Shown piece after piece: positions 1 to 13,270 of a stretch of 64,000 nt of DNA. Position numbers and translations under genes: made by a program. The notes below the pieces were generated by a model. It was given only the letters and a program-made list of their open reading frames with translations. It was not told the DNA's origin and ran no database searches. The stretch's first letter is position 1, and every line of letters begins with the position of its first letter. This DNA comes from Hybos culiciformis (lineage: Eukaryota > Arthropoda > Insecta > Diptera > Hybotidae), in NCBI GenBank assembly GCA_964007475.1, contig CAXFZM010000350.1:124001-188000 (forward strand), read 5' to 3'.

Positions 1-708
1 CTGGTTTTTTGTTCATTACTCCGGCTCCAGACCTCGGAGAACCTCCGTTTTTGGCTTAAATTAAAGCTCTAGAAATTACGCTTCTTTCTGTGCAATTTTT
101 ATGTAAATCGGTTTTCTAGATCCGGAGAAATAAACGATAAGGTGAGCAAACCCCCTAACTTTAACACATAAAATGTTGACTTTGGGCTGGTTTTTTGTTC
201 ATTACTCCGGCTCCAGACCTCGGAGAACCTCCGTTTTTGGCTTAAATTAAAGGTCTAGAAATTACGCTTCTTTCTGTGCAATTTTTATGTAAATCGGTTT
301 TCTAGATCCGGAGAAATAAACGATAAGTGAGCAAACCCCCTAACTTTAACACATAAAATGATGACTTTGGGCTGGTTTTTTGTTCATTACTCCGGCTCCA
401 GACTTCGGCGGACCTCCGTTTTTGGCTTAAATCAAAGGTCTAGAAATTACGCTTCTTTCTGTGCAATTTTTATGAAAATCGGTTTTCTAGATCCGGAGAA
501 ATAAACGATAAGGTGAGCAAACCCCCTAATTTTAACCCATAAAATGTTGACTTTGGGCTGGTTTTTTGTTCATTACTCCGGCTCCAGACCTCGGAGAACC
601 TCCGTTTTTGGCTTAAATTAAAGGTCTAGAAATTACGCTTCTTTCTGTGCAATTTTTATGTAAATCGGTTTTCTAGATCCGGAGAAATAAACGATAAGGT
701 GAGCAAAC

Positions 709-3700
709 CTTCTAACTTTAACACATAAAATGTTGACTTTGGGCTGGTTTTTTGTTCATTACTCCGGCTCCAGACCTCGGAGAACCTCCGTTTTTGGCTT
801 AAATTAAAGGTCTAGAAATTACGCTGCTTTCTGTGCAATTTTTATGTAAATCGGTTTTCTAGATCCGGAGAAATAAACGATAAGGTGAGCAAACCCCCTA
901 ACTTTAACACATAAAATGTTGACTTTGGGCTGGTTTTTTGTTCATTACTCCGGCTCCAGACCTCGGAGAACCTCCGTTTTTGGCTTAAATTAAAGGTCTA
1001 GAAATTACGCTTCTTTCTGTGCAATTTTTATGTAAATCGGTTTTCTAGATCCGGAGAAATAAACGATAAGGTGAGCAAACCCCCTAACTTTAACACATAA
1101 AATGTTGACTTTGGGCTGGTTTTTTGTTCATTACTCCGGCTCCAGACCTCGGACAACCTCCGTTTATGGCTTAAATTAAAGGTCTAGGAATTACGCTTCT
1201 TTCTGTGCAATTTTTATGAAAATCGTTTCTCTAGATCCGGAGAAGTAAACGATAAGGTGAGCAAACCCCCTAGCTTTAACACATAAAATGTTGACTTTGG
1301 GCTGGTTTTTTGTTCATTACTCCGGCTCCAGACTTCGGCGGACCTCCGTTTTTGGCTTAAATTAAAGGTCTAGAAATTACGCTTCTTTCTGTGCAATTTT
1401 TATGTAAATCGGTTTTCTAGATCCGGAGAAATAAACGATAAGGTGAGCAAACCCCCTAACTTTAACACATAAAATGTTGACTTTGGGCTGGTTTTTTGTT
1501 CATTACTCCGGCTCCAGACTTCGGCGGACCTCCGTTTTTGGCTTAAATTAAAGGTCTAGAAATTACGCTTATTTCTGTGCAATTTTTATGAAAATCGGTT
1601 TTCTAGATCCGGAGAAATAAACGATAAGGTGAGCAAACCCCCTAACTGTAACACATAAAATGTTGACTTTGGGCTGGTTTTTTGTTCATTACTCCGGCTC
1701 TAGACCTCGGAGAACCTCCGTTTTTGGCTTAAATTAAAGGTCCAGAAATTACGCTTCTTTCTGTGCAATTTTTATGAAAATCGGTTTTCTAGATCCGGAG
1801 AAATAAACGATAAGGTGAGCAAACCCCCTAACTTTAACACATAAAATGTTGACTTTGGGCTGGTTTTTTGTTCATTACTCCGGCTCCAGACCTCGGAGAA
1901 CCTCCGTTTTTGGCTTAAATTAAAGGTCTAGAAATTACGCTTCTTTCTGTGCAATTTTTATGTAAATCGGTTTTCTAGATCCGGAGATATAAACGATAAG
2001 GTGAGCAAACCTCCTAACTTTAACACATAAAATGATGACTTTGGGCTGGTTTTTTGTTCATTACTCCGGCTCCAGACCTCGGAGAACTTCCGTTTTTGGC
2101 TTAAATTAAAGCTCTAGAAATTACGCTTCTTTCTTTTTATGAAAATCGGTTTTCGGCGGACCTCCGTTTTTGGCTTAAATTAAAGGTCTAGAAATTACGC
2201 TTCTTTCTGTGCAATTTTTATGAAAATCGGTTTTCTAGATCCGGAGAAATAAACGATAAGGTGAGCAAACCCCCTAATTTTAACCCATAAAATGTTGACT
2301 TTGGGCTGGTTTTTTGTTCATTACTCCGGCTCCAGACCTCGGAGAACCTCCGTTTTGGCTTAAATTAAAGGTCTAGAAATTACGCTTCTTTCTGTGCAAT
2401 TTTTATGTAAATCGGTTTTCTAGATCCGGAGAAATAAACGATAAGGTGAGCAAACCCCCTAACTTTAACACATAAAATGTTGACTTTGGGCTGGTTTTTT
2501 GTTCATTACTCGGGCTCCAGACCTCGGAGAACCTCCGTTTTTGGCTTAAATTAAAGGTCTAGAAATTACGCTTCTTTCTGTGCAATTTTTATGTAAATCG
2601 GTTTTCTAGATCCGGAGAAATAAACGATAAGGTGAGCAAACCTTCTAACTTTAACACATAAAATGTTGACTTTGGGCTGGTTTTTTGTTCATTACTCCGG
2701 CTCCAGACCTCGGAGAACCTCCGTTTTTGGCTTAAATTAAAGGTCTAGAAATTACGCTTCTTTCTGTGCAATTTTTATGTAAATCGGTTTTCTAGATCCG
2801 GAGAAATAAACGATAAGGTGAGCAAACCCCCTAACTTTAACACATAAAATGTTGACTTTGGGCTGGTTTTTTGTTCATTACTCCGGCTCCAGACCTCGGA
2901 GAACCTCCGTTTTTGGCTTAAATTAAAGGTCTAGAAATTACGCTTCTTTCTGTGCAATTTTTATGTAAATCGGTTTTCTAGATCCGGAGAAATAAAACGA
3001 TAAGGTGAGCAAACCCCCTAACTTTAACACATAAAATGTTGACTTTGGGCTGGTTTTTTGTTCATTACTCCGGCTCCAGACCTCGGACAACCTCCGTTTA
3101 TGGCTTAAATTAAAGGTCTAGGAATTACGCTTCTTTCTGTGCAATTTTTATGAAAATCGTTTCTCTAGATCCGGAGAAGTAAACGATAAGGTGAGCAAAC
3201 CCCCTAGCTTTAACACATAAAATGTTGACTTTGGGCTGGTTTTTTGTTCATTACTCCGGCTCCAGACTTCGGCGGACCTCCGTTTTTGGCTTAAATTAAA
3301 GGTCTAGAAATTACGCTTCTTTCTGTGCAATTTTTATGTAAATCGGTTTTCTAGATCCGGAGAAATAAACGATAAGGTGAGCAAACCCCCTAACTTTAAC
3401 ACATAAAATGTTGACTTTGGGCTGGTTTTTTGTTCATTACTCCGGCTCCAGACTTCGGCGGACCTCCGTTTTTGGCTTAAATTAAAGGTCTAGAAATTAC
3501 GCTTATTTCTGTGCAATTTTTATGAAAATCGGTTTTTTAGATCCGGAGAAATAAACGATAAGGTGAGCAAACCCCCTAACTGTAACACATAAAATGTTGA
3601 CTTTGGGCTGGTTTTTTGTTCATTACTCCGGCTCTAGACCTCGGAGAACCTCCGTTTTTGGCTTAAATTAAAGGTCTAGAAATTACGCTTCTTTCTGTGC

Positions 3701-4575
3701 AATTTTTATGAAAATCGGTTTTCTAGATCCGGAGAAATAAACGATAAGGTGAGCAAACCCCCTAACTTTAACACATAAAATGTTGACTTTGGGCTGGTTT
3801 TTTGTTCATTACTCCGGCTCCAGACCTCGGAGAACCTCCGTTTTTGGCTTAAATTAAAGGTCTAGAAATTACGCTTCTTTCTGTGTGTAAATCGGTTTTC
3901 TAGATCCGGAGATATAAACGATAAGGTGAGCAAACCTCCTAACTTTAACACATAAAATGATGACTTTGGGCTGGTTTTTTGTTCATTACTCCGGCTCCAG
4001 ACCTCGGAGAACTTCCGTTTTTGGCTTAAATTAAAGCTCTAGAAATTACGCTTCTTTCTTTTTATGAAAATCGGTTTTCGGCGGACCTCCGTTTTTGGCT
4101 TAAATTAAAGGTCTAGAAATTACGCTTCTTTCTGTGCAATTTTTATGAAAATCGGTTTTCTAGATCCGGAGAAATAAACGATAAGGTGAGCAAACCCCCT
4201 AATTTTAACCCATAAAATGTTGACTTTGGGCTGGTTTTTTGTTCATTACTCCGGCTCCAGACCTCGGAGAACCTCCGTTTTGGCTTAAATTAAAGGTCTA
4301 GCAATTACGCTTCTTTCTGTGCAATTTTTATGTAAATCGGTTTTCTAGATCCGGAGAAATAAACGATAAGGTGAGCAAACCTCCTAACTTTAACACATAA
4401 AATGTTGACTTTGGGCTGGTTTTTTGTTCATTACTCCGGCTCCAGACCTCGGAGAACCTCCGTTTTTGGCTTAAATTAAAGGTCTAGAAATTACGCTTCT
4501 TTCTGTGCAATTTTTATGAAAATCGGTTTTCTAGATCCGGAGAAATAAACGATAAGGTGAGCAAACCCCCCAAAC
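709..4575. repeat. ~1.93-kb higher-order repeat, two copies
   Basis: Variant landmarks recur at an offset of 1,934 bp, equal to ten 186-bp monomers plus one 74-bp truncated monomer. The CGGACAACCTCCGTTTATGG variant begins near 1147 and 3081, and the CTTATTTCTG variant is at 1571 and 3505. The second copy lost 9 bp near 3885, so the truncated-unit landmarks at 2131 and 4056 are 1,925 bp apart. Outer limits are approximate because flanking monomers resemble one another. Confidence 0.75.
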
Positions 4576-7500
4576 TTTAACACATAAAATGTTGACTTTG
4601 GGCTGGTTTTTTGTTCATTACTCGGGCTCCAGACCTCGGAGAACCTTCGTTTTTGGCTTAAATTAAAGGTCTAGAAATTACGCTTCTTTCTGTGCAATTT
4701 TTATGAAAATCGGTTTTCTAGATCCGGAGAAATAAACGATAAGGTGAGCAAACCCCCTAACTTTAACACATAAAATGTTGACTTTGGGCTGGTTTTTTGT
4801 TCATTACTCCGGCTCCAGACCTCGGAGAACCTCCGTTTTTGGCTTAAATTAAAGGTCTAGAAATTACGCTTCTTTCTGTGCAATTTTTATGAAAATCGGT
4901 TTTCTAGATCCGGAGAAATAAACGATAAGGTGAGCAAACCCCCTAACTTTAACACATAAAATGTTGACTTTGGGCTGGTTTTTTGTTCATTTCTCCGGCT
5001 CCAGACCTCGGAGAACTTCCGTTTTTGGCTTAAATTAAAAGTCTAGAAATTACGCTTCTTTCTGTGCAATTTTTATGAAAATCGGTTTTCTAGATCCGGA
5101 GAAATAAACGATAAGGTGAGCAAACCGCCTAACTTTAACACATAAAATGTTGACTTTGGGCTGGTTTTTTGTTCATTACTCCGGCTCCAGACTTCGGCGG
5201 ACCTCCGTTTTTGGCTTAAATTAAAGGTCTAGAAATTACGCTTCTTTCTGTGCAATTTTTATGAAAATCGGTTTTCTAGATCCGGAGAAATAAACGATAA
5301 GGTGAGCAAACCCCCTAACTTTAACACATAAAATGTTGACTATGGGCTGGTTTTTTGTTCATTACTCGGGCTCCAGACCTCGGAGAACCTTCGTTTTTGG
5401 CTTAAATTAAAGGTCTAGAAATTACGCTTTTTTCTGTGCAATTTTTATGAAAATCGGTTTTCTAGATCCGGAGAAATAAACGATAAGGTGAGCAAACCCC
5501 CTAACTTTAACACATAAAATGTTGACTTTGGGCTGGTTTTTTGTTCATTACTCCGGCTCCAGACCTCGGAGAACCTCCGTTTTTGGCTTAAATTAAAGCT
5601 CTAGAAATTACGCTTCTTTCTGTGCAATTTTTATGTAAATCGGTTTTCTAGATCCGGAGAAATAAACGATAAGGTGAGCAAACCCCCTAACTTTAACACA
5701 TAAAATGTTGACTTTGGGCTGGTTTTTTGTTCATTACTCCGGCTCCAGACCTCGGAGAACCTCCGTTTTTGGCTTAAATTAAAGGTCTAGAAATTACGCT
5801 TCTTTCTGTGCAATTTTTATGTAAATCGGTTTTCTAGATCCGGAGAAATAAAGGATAAGGTGAGCAAACCCCCTAACTTTAACACATAAAATGTTGACTT
5901 TGGGCTGGTTTTTTGTTCATTACTCCGGCTCCAGACTTCGGCGGACCTCCGTTTTTGGCTTAAATCAAAGGTCTAGAAATTACGCTTCTTTCTGTGCAAT
6001 TTTTATGAAAATCGGTTTTCTAGATCCGGAGAAATAAACGATAAGGTGAGCAAACCCCCTAATTTTAACCCATAAAATGTTGACTTTGGGCTGGTTTTTT
6101 GTTCATTACTCCGGCTCCAGACCTCGGAGAACCTCCGTTTTTGGCTTAAATTAAAGGTCTAGAAATTACGCTTCTTTCTGTGCAATTTTTATGTAAATCG
6201 GTTTTCTAGATCCGGAGAAATAAACGATAAGGTGAGCAAACCTTCTAACTTTAACACATAAAATGTTGACTTTGGGCTGGTTTTTTGTTCATTACTCCGG
6301 CTCCAGACCTCGGAGAACCTCCGTTTTTGGCTTAAATTAAAGGTCTAGAAATTACGCTTCTTTCTGTGCAATTTTTATGAAAATCGGTTTTCTAGATCCG
6401 GAGAAATAAACGATAAGGTGAGCAACCCCCTAACTTTAACACATAAAATGTTGACTTTGGGCTGGTTTTTTGTTCATTACTCCGGCTCCAGACTTCGGCG
6501 GACCTCCGTTTTTGGCTTAAATCAAAGGTCTAGAAATTACGCTTCTTTCTGTGCAATTTTTATGAAAATCGGTTTTCTAGATCCGGAGAAATAAACGATA
6601 AGGTGAGCAAACCCCCTAATTTTAACCCATAAAATGTTGACTTTGGGCTGGTTTTTTGTTCATTACTCCGGCTCCAGACCTCGGAGAACCTCCGTTTTTG
6701 GCTTAAATTAAAGGTCTAGAAATTACGCTTCTTTCTGTGCAATTTTTATGTAAATCGGTTTTCTAGATCCGGAGAAATAAACGATAAGGTGAGCAAACCT
6801 TCTAACTTTAACACATAAAATGTTGACTTTGGGCTGGTTTTTTGTTCATTACTCCGGCTCCAGACCTCGGAGAACCTCCGTTTTTGGCTTAAATTAAAGG
6901 TCTAGAAATTACGCTTCTTTCTGTGCAATTTTTATGAAAATCGGTTTTCTAGATCCGGAGAAATAAACGATAAGGTGAGCAACCCCCTAACTTTAACACA
7001 TAAAATGTTGACTTTGGGCTGGTTTTTTGTTCATTACTTCGGCTCCAGACCTCGGAGAACCTTCGTTTTTGGCTTAAATTAAAGGTCTAGAAATTACGCT
7101 TCTTTCTGTGCAATTTTTATGTAAATCGGTTTTCTAGATCCGGAGAAATAAACGATAAGGTGAGCAAACCCCCTAACTTTAACACATAAAATGTTGACTT
7201 TGGGCTGGTTTTTTGTTCATTACTCCGGCTCCAGACCTCGGAGAACCTCCGTTTTTGGCTTAAATTAAAAATCTAGAAATTACGCTTCTTTCTGTGCAAT
7301 TTTTATGAAAATCGGTTTTCTAGATCCGGAGAAATTAACGATAAGGTGAGCAAACCCCCTAACTTTAACACATAAAATGTTGACTTTGGGCTGGTTTTTT
7401 GTTCATTACTCCGGCTCCAGACCTCGGAGAACTTCCGTTTTTGGCTTAAATTAAAGGTCTAGAAATTACGCTTCTTTCTGTGCAATTTTTATGAAAATCG

Positions 7501-8059
7501 GTTTTCTAGATCCGGAGAAATAAACGATAAGGTGAGCAAACCCCCTAACTTTAACACATAAAATGTTGACTTTGGGCTGGTTTTTTGTTCATTACTCCGG
7601 CTCCAGACCTCGGACAACCTCCGTTTATGGCTTAAATTAAAGGTCTAGGAATTACGCTTCTTTCTGTGGAATTTTTATGTAAATCGGTTTTCTAGATCCG
7701 GAGAAATAAACGATAAGGTGAGCAAACCCCCTAACTTTAACACATAAAATGTTGACTTTGGGCTGGTTTTTTGTTCATTACTCCGGCTCCAGACTTCGGC
7801 GGACCTCCGTTTTTGGCTTAAATTAAAGGTCTAGAAATTACGCTTCTTTCTGTGCAATATTTATGAATCCGGAGAAATGCAATATTCTAGATCCGGAGAA
7901 ATAAACGATAAGGTGAGCAAACCCCCTAACTTTAACACATAAAATGTTGACTTTGGGCTGGTTTTTTGTTCATTACTCGGGCTCCAGACCTCGGAGAACC
8001 TCCGTTTTTGGCTTAAATTAAAGGTCTAGGAATTACGCTTCTTTCTGTGCAATTTTTAT

Positions 8060-11000
8060 GAAAATCGTTTCTCTAGATCCGGAGAAGTAAACGATAAGGT
8101 GAGCAAACCCCCTAGCTTTAACACATAAAATGTTGACTTTGGGCTGGTTTTTTGTTCATTACTCCGGCTCCAGACTTCGGCGGACCTCCGTTTTTGGCTT
8201 AAATTAAAGGTCTAGAAATTACGCTTCTTTCTGTGCAATTTTTATGTAAATCGGTTTTCTAGATCCGGAGAAATAAACGATAAGGTGAGCAAACCCCCTA
8301 ACTTTAACACATAAAATGTTGACTTTGGGCTGGTTTTTTGTTCATTACTCCGGCTCCAGACCTCGGAGAACCTCCGTTTTTGGCTTAAATTAAAGGTCTA
8401 GAAATTACGCTTCTTTCTGTGCAATATTTATGAATCCGGAGAAATGCAATATTCTAGATCCGGAGAAATAAACGATAAGGTGAGCAAACCCCCTAACTTT
8501 AACACATAAAATGTTGACTTTGGGCTGGTTTTTTGTTCATTACTCGGGCTCCAGACCTCGGAGAACCTCCGTTTTTGGCTTAAATTAAAGGTCTAGAAAT
8601 TACGCTTCTTTCTGTGCAATTTTTATGAAAATCGGTTTCCTAGATCCGGAGAAATAAACGATAAGGTGAGCAAACCCCCTAACTTTAACACATAAAATGT
8701 TGACTTTGGGCTGGTTTTTTGTTCATTACTCCGGCTCCAGACCTCGGAGAACCTCCGTTTTTGGCTTAAATTAAAGGTCTAGAAATTACGCTTCTTTCTG
8801 TGCAATTTTTATGTAAATCGGTTTTCTAGATCCGGAGATATAAACGATAAGGTGAGCAAACCTCCTAACTTTAACACATAAAATGATGACTTTGGGCTGG
8901 TTTTTTGTTCATTACTCCGGCTCCAGACCTCGGAGAACTTCCGTTTTTGGCTTAAATTAAAGCTCTAGAAATTACGCTTCTTTCTTTTTATGAAAATCGG
9001 TTTTCGGCGGACCTCCGTTTTTGGCTTAAATTAAAGGTCTAGAAATTACGCTTCTTTCTGTGCAATTTTTATGAAAATCGGTTTTCTAGATCCGGAGAAA
9101 TAAACGATAAGGTGAGCAAACCCCCTAATTTTAACCCATAAAATGTTGACTTTGGGCTGGTTTTTTGTTCATTACTCCGGCTCCAGACCTCGGAGAACCT
9201 CCGTTTTTGGCTTAAATTAAAGGTCTAGAAATTACGCTTCTTTCTGTGCAATTTTTATGTAAATCGGTTTTCTAGATCCGGAGAAATAAACGATAAGGTG
9301 AGCAAACCTCCTAACTTTAACACATAAAATGTTGACTTTGGGCTGGTTTTTTGTTCATTACTCCGGCTCCAGACCTCGGAGAACCTCCGTTTTTGGCTTA
9401 AATTAAAGGTCTAGAAATTACGCTTCTTTCTGTGCAATTTTTATGAAAATCGGTTTTCTAGATCCGGAGAAATAAACGATAAGGTGAGCAAACCCCCTAA
9501 CTTTAACACATAAAATGTTGACTTTGGGCTGGTTTTTTGTTCATTACTCCGGCTCCAGACCTCGGAGAACCTCCGTTTTTGGCTTAAATTAAAGGTCTAG
9601 AAATTACGCTTCTTTCTGTGCAATTTTTATGAAAATCGTTTCTCTAGATCCGGAGAAGTAAACGATAAGGTGAGCAAACCCCCTAGCTTTAACACATAAA
9701 ATGTTGACTTTGGGCTGGTTTTTTGTTCATTACTCCGGCTCCAGACTTCGGCGGACCTCCGTTTTTGGCTTAAATTAAAGGTCTAGAAATTACGCTTCTT
9801 TCTGTGCAATTTTTATGGAAATCGGTTTTCTAGATCCGGAGAAATAAACGATAAGGTGAGCAAACCCCCTAACTTTAACACATAAAATGTTGACTTTGGG
9901 CTGGTTTTTTGTTCATTACTCCGGCTCCAGACCTCGGAGAACCTCCGTTTTTGGCTTAAATTAAAGGTCTAGAAATTACGCTTCTTTCTGTGCAATATTT
10001 ATGAATCCGGAGAAATGCAATATTCTAGATCCGGAGAAATAAACGATAAGGTGAGCAAACCCCCTAACTTTAACACATAAAATGTTGACTTTGGGCTGGT
10101 TTTTTGTTCATTACTCGGGCTCCAGACCTCGGAGAACCTCCGTTTTTGGCTTAAATTAAAGGTCTAGAAATTACGCTTCTTTCTGTGCAATTTTTATGAA
10201 AATCGGTTTCCTAGATCCGGAGAAATAAACGATAAGGTGAGCAAACCCCCTAACTTTAACACATAAAATGTTGACTTTGGGCTGGTTTTTTGTTCATTAC
10301 TCCGGCTCCAGACCTCGGAGAACCTCCGTTTTTGGCTTAAATTAAAGGTCTAGAAATTACGCTTGTTTCTGTGCAATTTTTATGTAAATCGGTTTTCTAG
10401 ATCCGGAGATATAAACGATAAGGTGAGCAAACCTCCTAACTTTAACACATAAAATGATGACTTTGGGCTGGTTTTTTGTTCATTACTCCGGCTCCAGACC
10501 TCGGAGAACTTCCGTTTTTGGCTTAAATTAAAGCTCTAGAAATTACGCTTCTTTCTTTTTATGAAAATCGGTTTTCGGCTGACCTCCGTTTTTTGGCTTA
10601 AATTAAAGGTCTAGAAATTACGCTTCTTTCTGTGCAATTTTTATGAAAATCGGTTTTCTAGATCCGGAGAAATAAACGATAAGGTGAGCAAACCCCCTAA
10701 TTTTAACCCATAAAATGTTGACTTTGGGCTGGTTTTTTGTTCATTACTCCGGCTCCAGACCTCGGAGAACCTCCGTTTTTGGCTTAAATTAAAGGTCTAG
10801 AAATTACGCTTCTTTCTGTGCAATTTTTATGTAAATCGGTTTTCTAGATCCGGAGAAATAAACGATAAGGTGAGCAAACCTCCTAACTTTAACACATAAA
10901 ATGTTGACTTTGGGCTGGTTTTTTGTTCATTACTCCGGCTCCAGACCTCGGAGAACCTCCGTTTTTGGCTTAAATTAAAGGTCTAGAAATTACGCTTCTT

Positions 11001-11200
11001 TCTGTGCAATTTTTATGAAAATCGGTTTTCTAGATCCGGAGAAATAAACGATAAGGTGAGCAAACCCCCTAACTTTAACACATAAAATGTTGACTTTGGG
11101 CTGGTTTTTTGTTCATTACTCCGGCTCCAGACCTCGGAGAACCTCCGTTTTTGGCTTAAATTAAAGGTCTAGAAATTACGCTTCTTTCTGTGCAATTTTT
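8060..11200. repeat. 1,571-bp higher-order repeat, two tandem copies
   Basis: The second copy lies exactly 1,571 bp after the first: the AAAATCGTTT variant is at 8061 and 9632, the 195-bp long monomer at 8421 and 9992, and the truncated monomer at 8982 and 10553. The length equals seven 186-bp monomers plus one 195-bp and one 74-bp monomer. Few differences are visible between copies, among them CTTGTTTCTG near 10364 and an extra T near 10590, so the duplication is recent. Long and truncated monomers always sit 561 bp apart in this block. Confidence 0.85.
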
Positions 11201-12924
11201 ATGTAAATCGGTTTTCTAGATCCGGAGAAATAAACGATAAGGTGAGCAAACCCCCTAACTTTAACACATAAAATGTTGTCTTTGGGCTGGTTTTTTGTTC
11301 ATTACTCGGGCTCCAGACCTCGGAGAACCTTCGTTTTTGGCTTAAATTAAAGGTCTAGAAATTACGCTTCTTTCTGTGCAATTTTTATGAAAATCGGTTT
11401 TCTAGATCCGGAGAAATAAACGATAAGGTGAGCAAACCCCCTAACTTTAACACATAAAATGTTGACTTTGGGCTGGTTTTTTGTTCATTACTCCGGCTCC
11501 AGACCTCGGAGAACCTCCGTTTTTGGCTTAAATTAAAGGTCTAGAAATTACGCTTCTTTCTGTGCAATTTTTATGAAAATCGGTTTTCTAGATCCGGAGA
11601 AATAAACGATAAGGTGAGCAAACCCCCTAACTTTAACACATAAAATGTTGACTTTGGGCTGGTTTTTTGTTCATTTCTCCGGCTCCAGACCTCGGAGAAC
11701 TTCCGTTTTTGGCTTAAATTAAAGGTCTAGAAATTACGCTTCTTTCTGTGCAATTTTTATGAAAATCGGTTTTCTAGATCCGGAGAAATAAACGATAAGG
11801 TGAGCAAACCCCCTAACTTTAACACATAAAATGTTGACTTTGGGCTGGTTTTTTGTTCATTACTCCGGCTCCAGACCTCGGACAACCTCCGTTTTTGGCT
11901 TAAATTAAAGGTCTAGGAATTACGCTTCTTTCTGTGCAATTTTTATGAAAATCGGTTCTCTAGATCCGGAGAAGTAAACGATAAGGTGAGCAAACCCCCT
12001 AACTTTAACACATAAAATGTTGACTTTGGGCTGGTTTTTTGTTCATTACTCCGGCTCCAGACTTCGGCGGACCTCCGTTTTTGGCTTAAATCAAAGGTCT
12101 AGAAATTACGCTTCTTTCTGTGCAATTTTTATGTAAATCGGTTTTCTAGATCCGGAGAAATAAACGATAAGGTGAGCAAACCCCCTAACTTTAACACATA
12201 AAATGTTGACTTTGGGCTGGTTTTTTGTTCATTACTCCGGCTCCAGACTTCGGCGGACCTCCGTTTTTGGCTTAAATCAAAGGTCTAGAAATTACGCTTC
12301 TTTCTGTGCAATTTTTATGAAAATCGGTTTTCTAGATCCGGAGAAATAAACGATAAGGTGAGCAAACCCCCTAATTTTAACCCATAAAATGTTGACTTTG
12401 GGCTGGTTTTTTGTTCATTACTCCGGCTCCAGACCTCGGAGAACCTCCGTTTTTGGCTTAAATTAAAGGTCTAGAAATTACGCTTCTTTCTGTGCAATTT
12501 TTATGTAAATCGGTTTTCTAGATCCGGAGAAATAAACGATAAGGTGAGCAAACCCCCTAACTTTAACACATAAAATGTTGACTTTGGGCTGGTTTTTTGT
12601 TCATTACTCGGGCTCCAGACCTCGGAGAACCTTCGTTTTTGGCTTAAATTAAAGGTCTAGAAATTACGCTTCTTTCTGTGCAATTTTTATGAAAATCGGT
12701 TTTCTAGATCCGGAGAAATAAACGATAAGGTGAGCAAACCCCCTAACTTTAACACATAAAATGTTGACTTTGGGCTGGTTTTTTGTTCATTACTCCGGCT
12801 CCAGACCTCGGAGAACCTCCGTTTTTGGCTTAAATTAAAGGTCTAGAAATTACGCTTCTTTCTGTGCAATTTTTATGAAAATCGGTTTTCTAGATCCGGA
12901 GAAATAAACGATAAGGTGAGCAAA

Positions 12925-12929
12925 CCCCC
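12925..12929. repeat. Target-site duplication, left
   Basis: CCCCC lies immediately before the TG of the 5' LTR. An uninterrupted satellite monomer reads AAACCCCCTAAC here, so this is the left copy of the 5-bp target. Confidence 0.92.
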
Positions 12930-12983
12930 TGTTCAGAAACATCATTATGATATTGAAGAAAAAACAAAAAAAAATTGAACAAC

Positions 12984-13028
12984 AATAATTATGTTGATAA
13001 AGCATTACACTTTATCAACCCAATTATT
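12984..13028 (+). other. Long inverted repeat near the LTR start
   Basis: GTTGATAAAG (12993-13002) and CTTTATCAAC (13010-13019) form a perfect 10-bp stem with a 7-nt loop CATTACA. After a 2x2 internal loop, AATAATT (12984-12990) pairs with AATTATT (13022-13028) for 7 more bp. The loop differs from the common-loop family downstream, and the position is in presumed U3, so a DNA-level role or a protein-binding palindrome is as likely as an RNA hairpin. It is repeated in the 3' LTR at 15450-15494. Confidence 0.7.
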
Positions 13029-13187
13029 TAGGTGTAATTTAATATGTCTGTAAATATTTATATGTTATATATTAAGAATGAATTTATACGGAATTTGATT
13101 ATGTAGCAATTTTGGTAAAAATAATAATGTAAGTAAGTTCTAAATAAAATATATTATGATACAAATGCTGACTAGGGACTAAAATAG

Positions 13188-13195
13188 TATAAAAA
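13188..13195 (+). promoter_or_regulatory. TATA-like box of the LTR promoter
   Basis: TATAAAAA in the AT-rich first third of the LTR. A start about 25-32 bp downstream (roughly 13213-13227) would put the U3/R boundary there and all common-loop hairpins in the RNA leader. The region is AT-rich, so a chance match is possible. The 3' LTR copy is at 15654-15661. Confidence 0.5.
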
Positions 13196-13207
13196 TGCAT
13201 GAATTTG

Positions 13208-13220
13208 AATAATAAAGTCA
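13208..13220 (+). promoter_or_regulatory. First AATAAA signal in the LTR
   Basis: The 13-mer AATAATAAAGTCA occurs here and again at 13296-13308; both contain AATAAA (13211-13216, 13299-13304). This first copy overlaps the predicted transcription start, so it may be in U3 or at the start of R. The equivalent in the 3' LTR is at 15677-15682. Confidence 0.45.
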
Positions 13221-13270
13221 TTATAATTTTAGAAACAGATTAAAGTGTTTGTTCTTTTATTGTAATCCCC

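Larger units (their letters stand above)
1..12929. repeat. 186-bp satellite array, left segment
   Basis: This is a head-to-tail tandem array of a 186-bp monomer, about 69 copies, cut by the left edge of the window and ended by the retroelement. Period check: the CTGGTTTTTTGTTC landmark falls at 1, 187, 372 (one base lost) and 558. Each monomer carries two TCTAGA hexamers about 47 bp apart, a CTCCGG box, a CCGGAG box and a C-rich run (AAACCCCCTAAC). All copies are in the same orientation. Stops interrupt every frame, so it is non-coding. Neighbouring monomers differ by a few substitutions that recur in blocks, which shows higher-order organisation. I do not recognise the family. The length is close to a nucleosomal repeat and the array is large, so a centromeric or pericentromeric satellite is inferred, not shown. 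Confidence 0.97.

Noticed and set aside
1..12929. Possible CRISPR-like or bacterial repeat array
   Set aside because: The 186-bp units are repeats over their whole length with no unique spacers, and the inserted element is an animal retrotransposon type.
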